A stretch of DNA of 64,000 nt, taken from an uncultured Planctomycetaceae bacterium (GTDB lineage Bacteria; Planctomycetota; Planctomycetia; Pirellulales; Thermoguttaceae). Below, in pieces: positions 63,912-64,000 of this stretch (the first letter of the stretch is position 1; each line of letters opens with the position of its first letter). The notes below the pieces were generated by a model. That model saw nothing but the letters and a program-made list of their open reading frames with translations. It had not been told where the DNA came from and searched no databases. Both the position numbers and the translations under genes were made by a program. The stretch lies in contig CAMJTU010000004.1 in NCBI GenBank assembly GCA_946408825.1, forward strand, positions 1 through 64,000, in the 5' to 3' direction.

Positions 63912-64000
63912 ATGAACGATAGAGATCAAAAAACAAAAGAGGAAGCGATCGAGCTTACGGGCACGGTCACGGAAGAGGTCCGCGGAGCGTTCCGGGTCAA
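63912..64000 (+). CDS. infA: Translation initiation factor IF-1, 5' part (cut by window end)
   Basis: Reads MNDRDQKTKEEAIELTGTV then TEEVRGAFRV to the window end. The EEAIELTGTV..EVRGAFRV pattern is the start of the OB fold of IF-1, with a longer charged N-terminus than in E. coli. GAACGAAG precedes the ATG. Confidence 0.9.
   Translation, partial: MNDRDQKTKEEAIELTGTVTEEVRGAFRV

Overview
The window is bacterial and most likely from a member of the Planctomycetota. The clearest marker is a DUF1559 pseudopilin-like protein (27587-28726) with the prepilin N-terminus [18 protein letters not shown] and a C-terminal DG motif. A small lipoprotein, a very large alpha-2-macroglobulin, several large secreted proteins of no clear family, an M50-HlyD fusion and an 86-residue protein next to folE point the same way. 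Indolepyruvate:ferredoxin oxidoreductase and an FprA-type flavoprotein suggest anaerobic metabolism. Most of the window is GC-rich; about 1-8.3 kb is clearly more AT-rich.

Region 1 (1-12.9 kb) looks like a defence island made of separate modules: a degraded IS1595-type transposase; a Gabija-like pair (OLD/TOPRIM nuclease plus compact UvrD-like helicase) enclosed by a 30-bp imperfect inverted repeat; a HEPN protein; a DUF4062 protein; an orphan 280-residue protein; and an AAA+ ATPase/subtilisin-like protease pair. The spaces between modules carry several families of repeats.

Region 2 (13-34 kb) has an XRE regulator divergent from a 2273-residue alpha-2-macroglobulin, then an esterase, a fluoride channel (crcB), an AAA_14/DUF4143 ATPase with phased upstream repeats, a MATE transporter, the DUF1559 and lipoprotein genes and two large planctomycete-type proteins of unknown role. 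Region 3 (34-44 kb) holds a secreted beta-helix protein, a double-ABM-domain protein, a possible GNAT toxin-antitoxin pair and a three-gene M50/HlyD envelope export operon.

Region 4 (44-64 kb) mixes housekeeping genes (coaD, tRNA-Cys, iorA-iorB, fprA-type, lysA, a polyprenyl synthase, folE, infA) with secreted glycoside-hydrolase-like enzymes, an FGE-sulfatase protein with a triplicated C-terminal segment, and membrane/ankyrin genes.

The most unusual signals are not genes: a dispersed two-hairpin repeat whose stems change in a compensatory way; one site with the full architecture of an integron attC; three loci carrying only the C-terminal end of HTH/ATP-binding proteins; a 32-bp-phased operator-like array; and a cluster of TTTAGATACGG inverted repeats. 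All calls come from reading the sequence; no database search was run.
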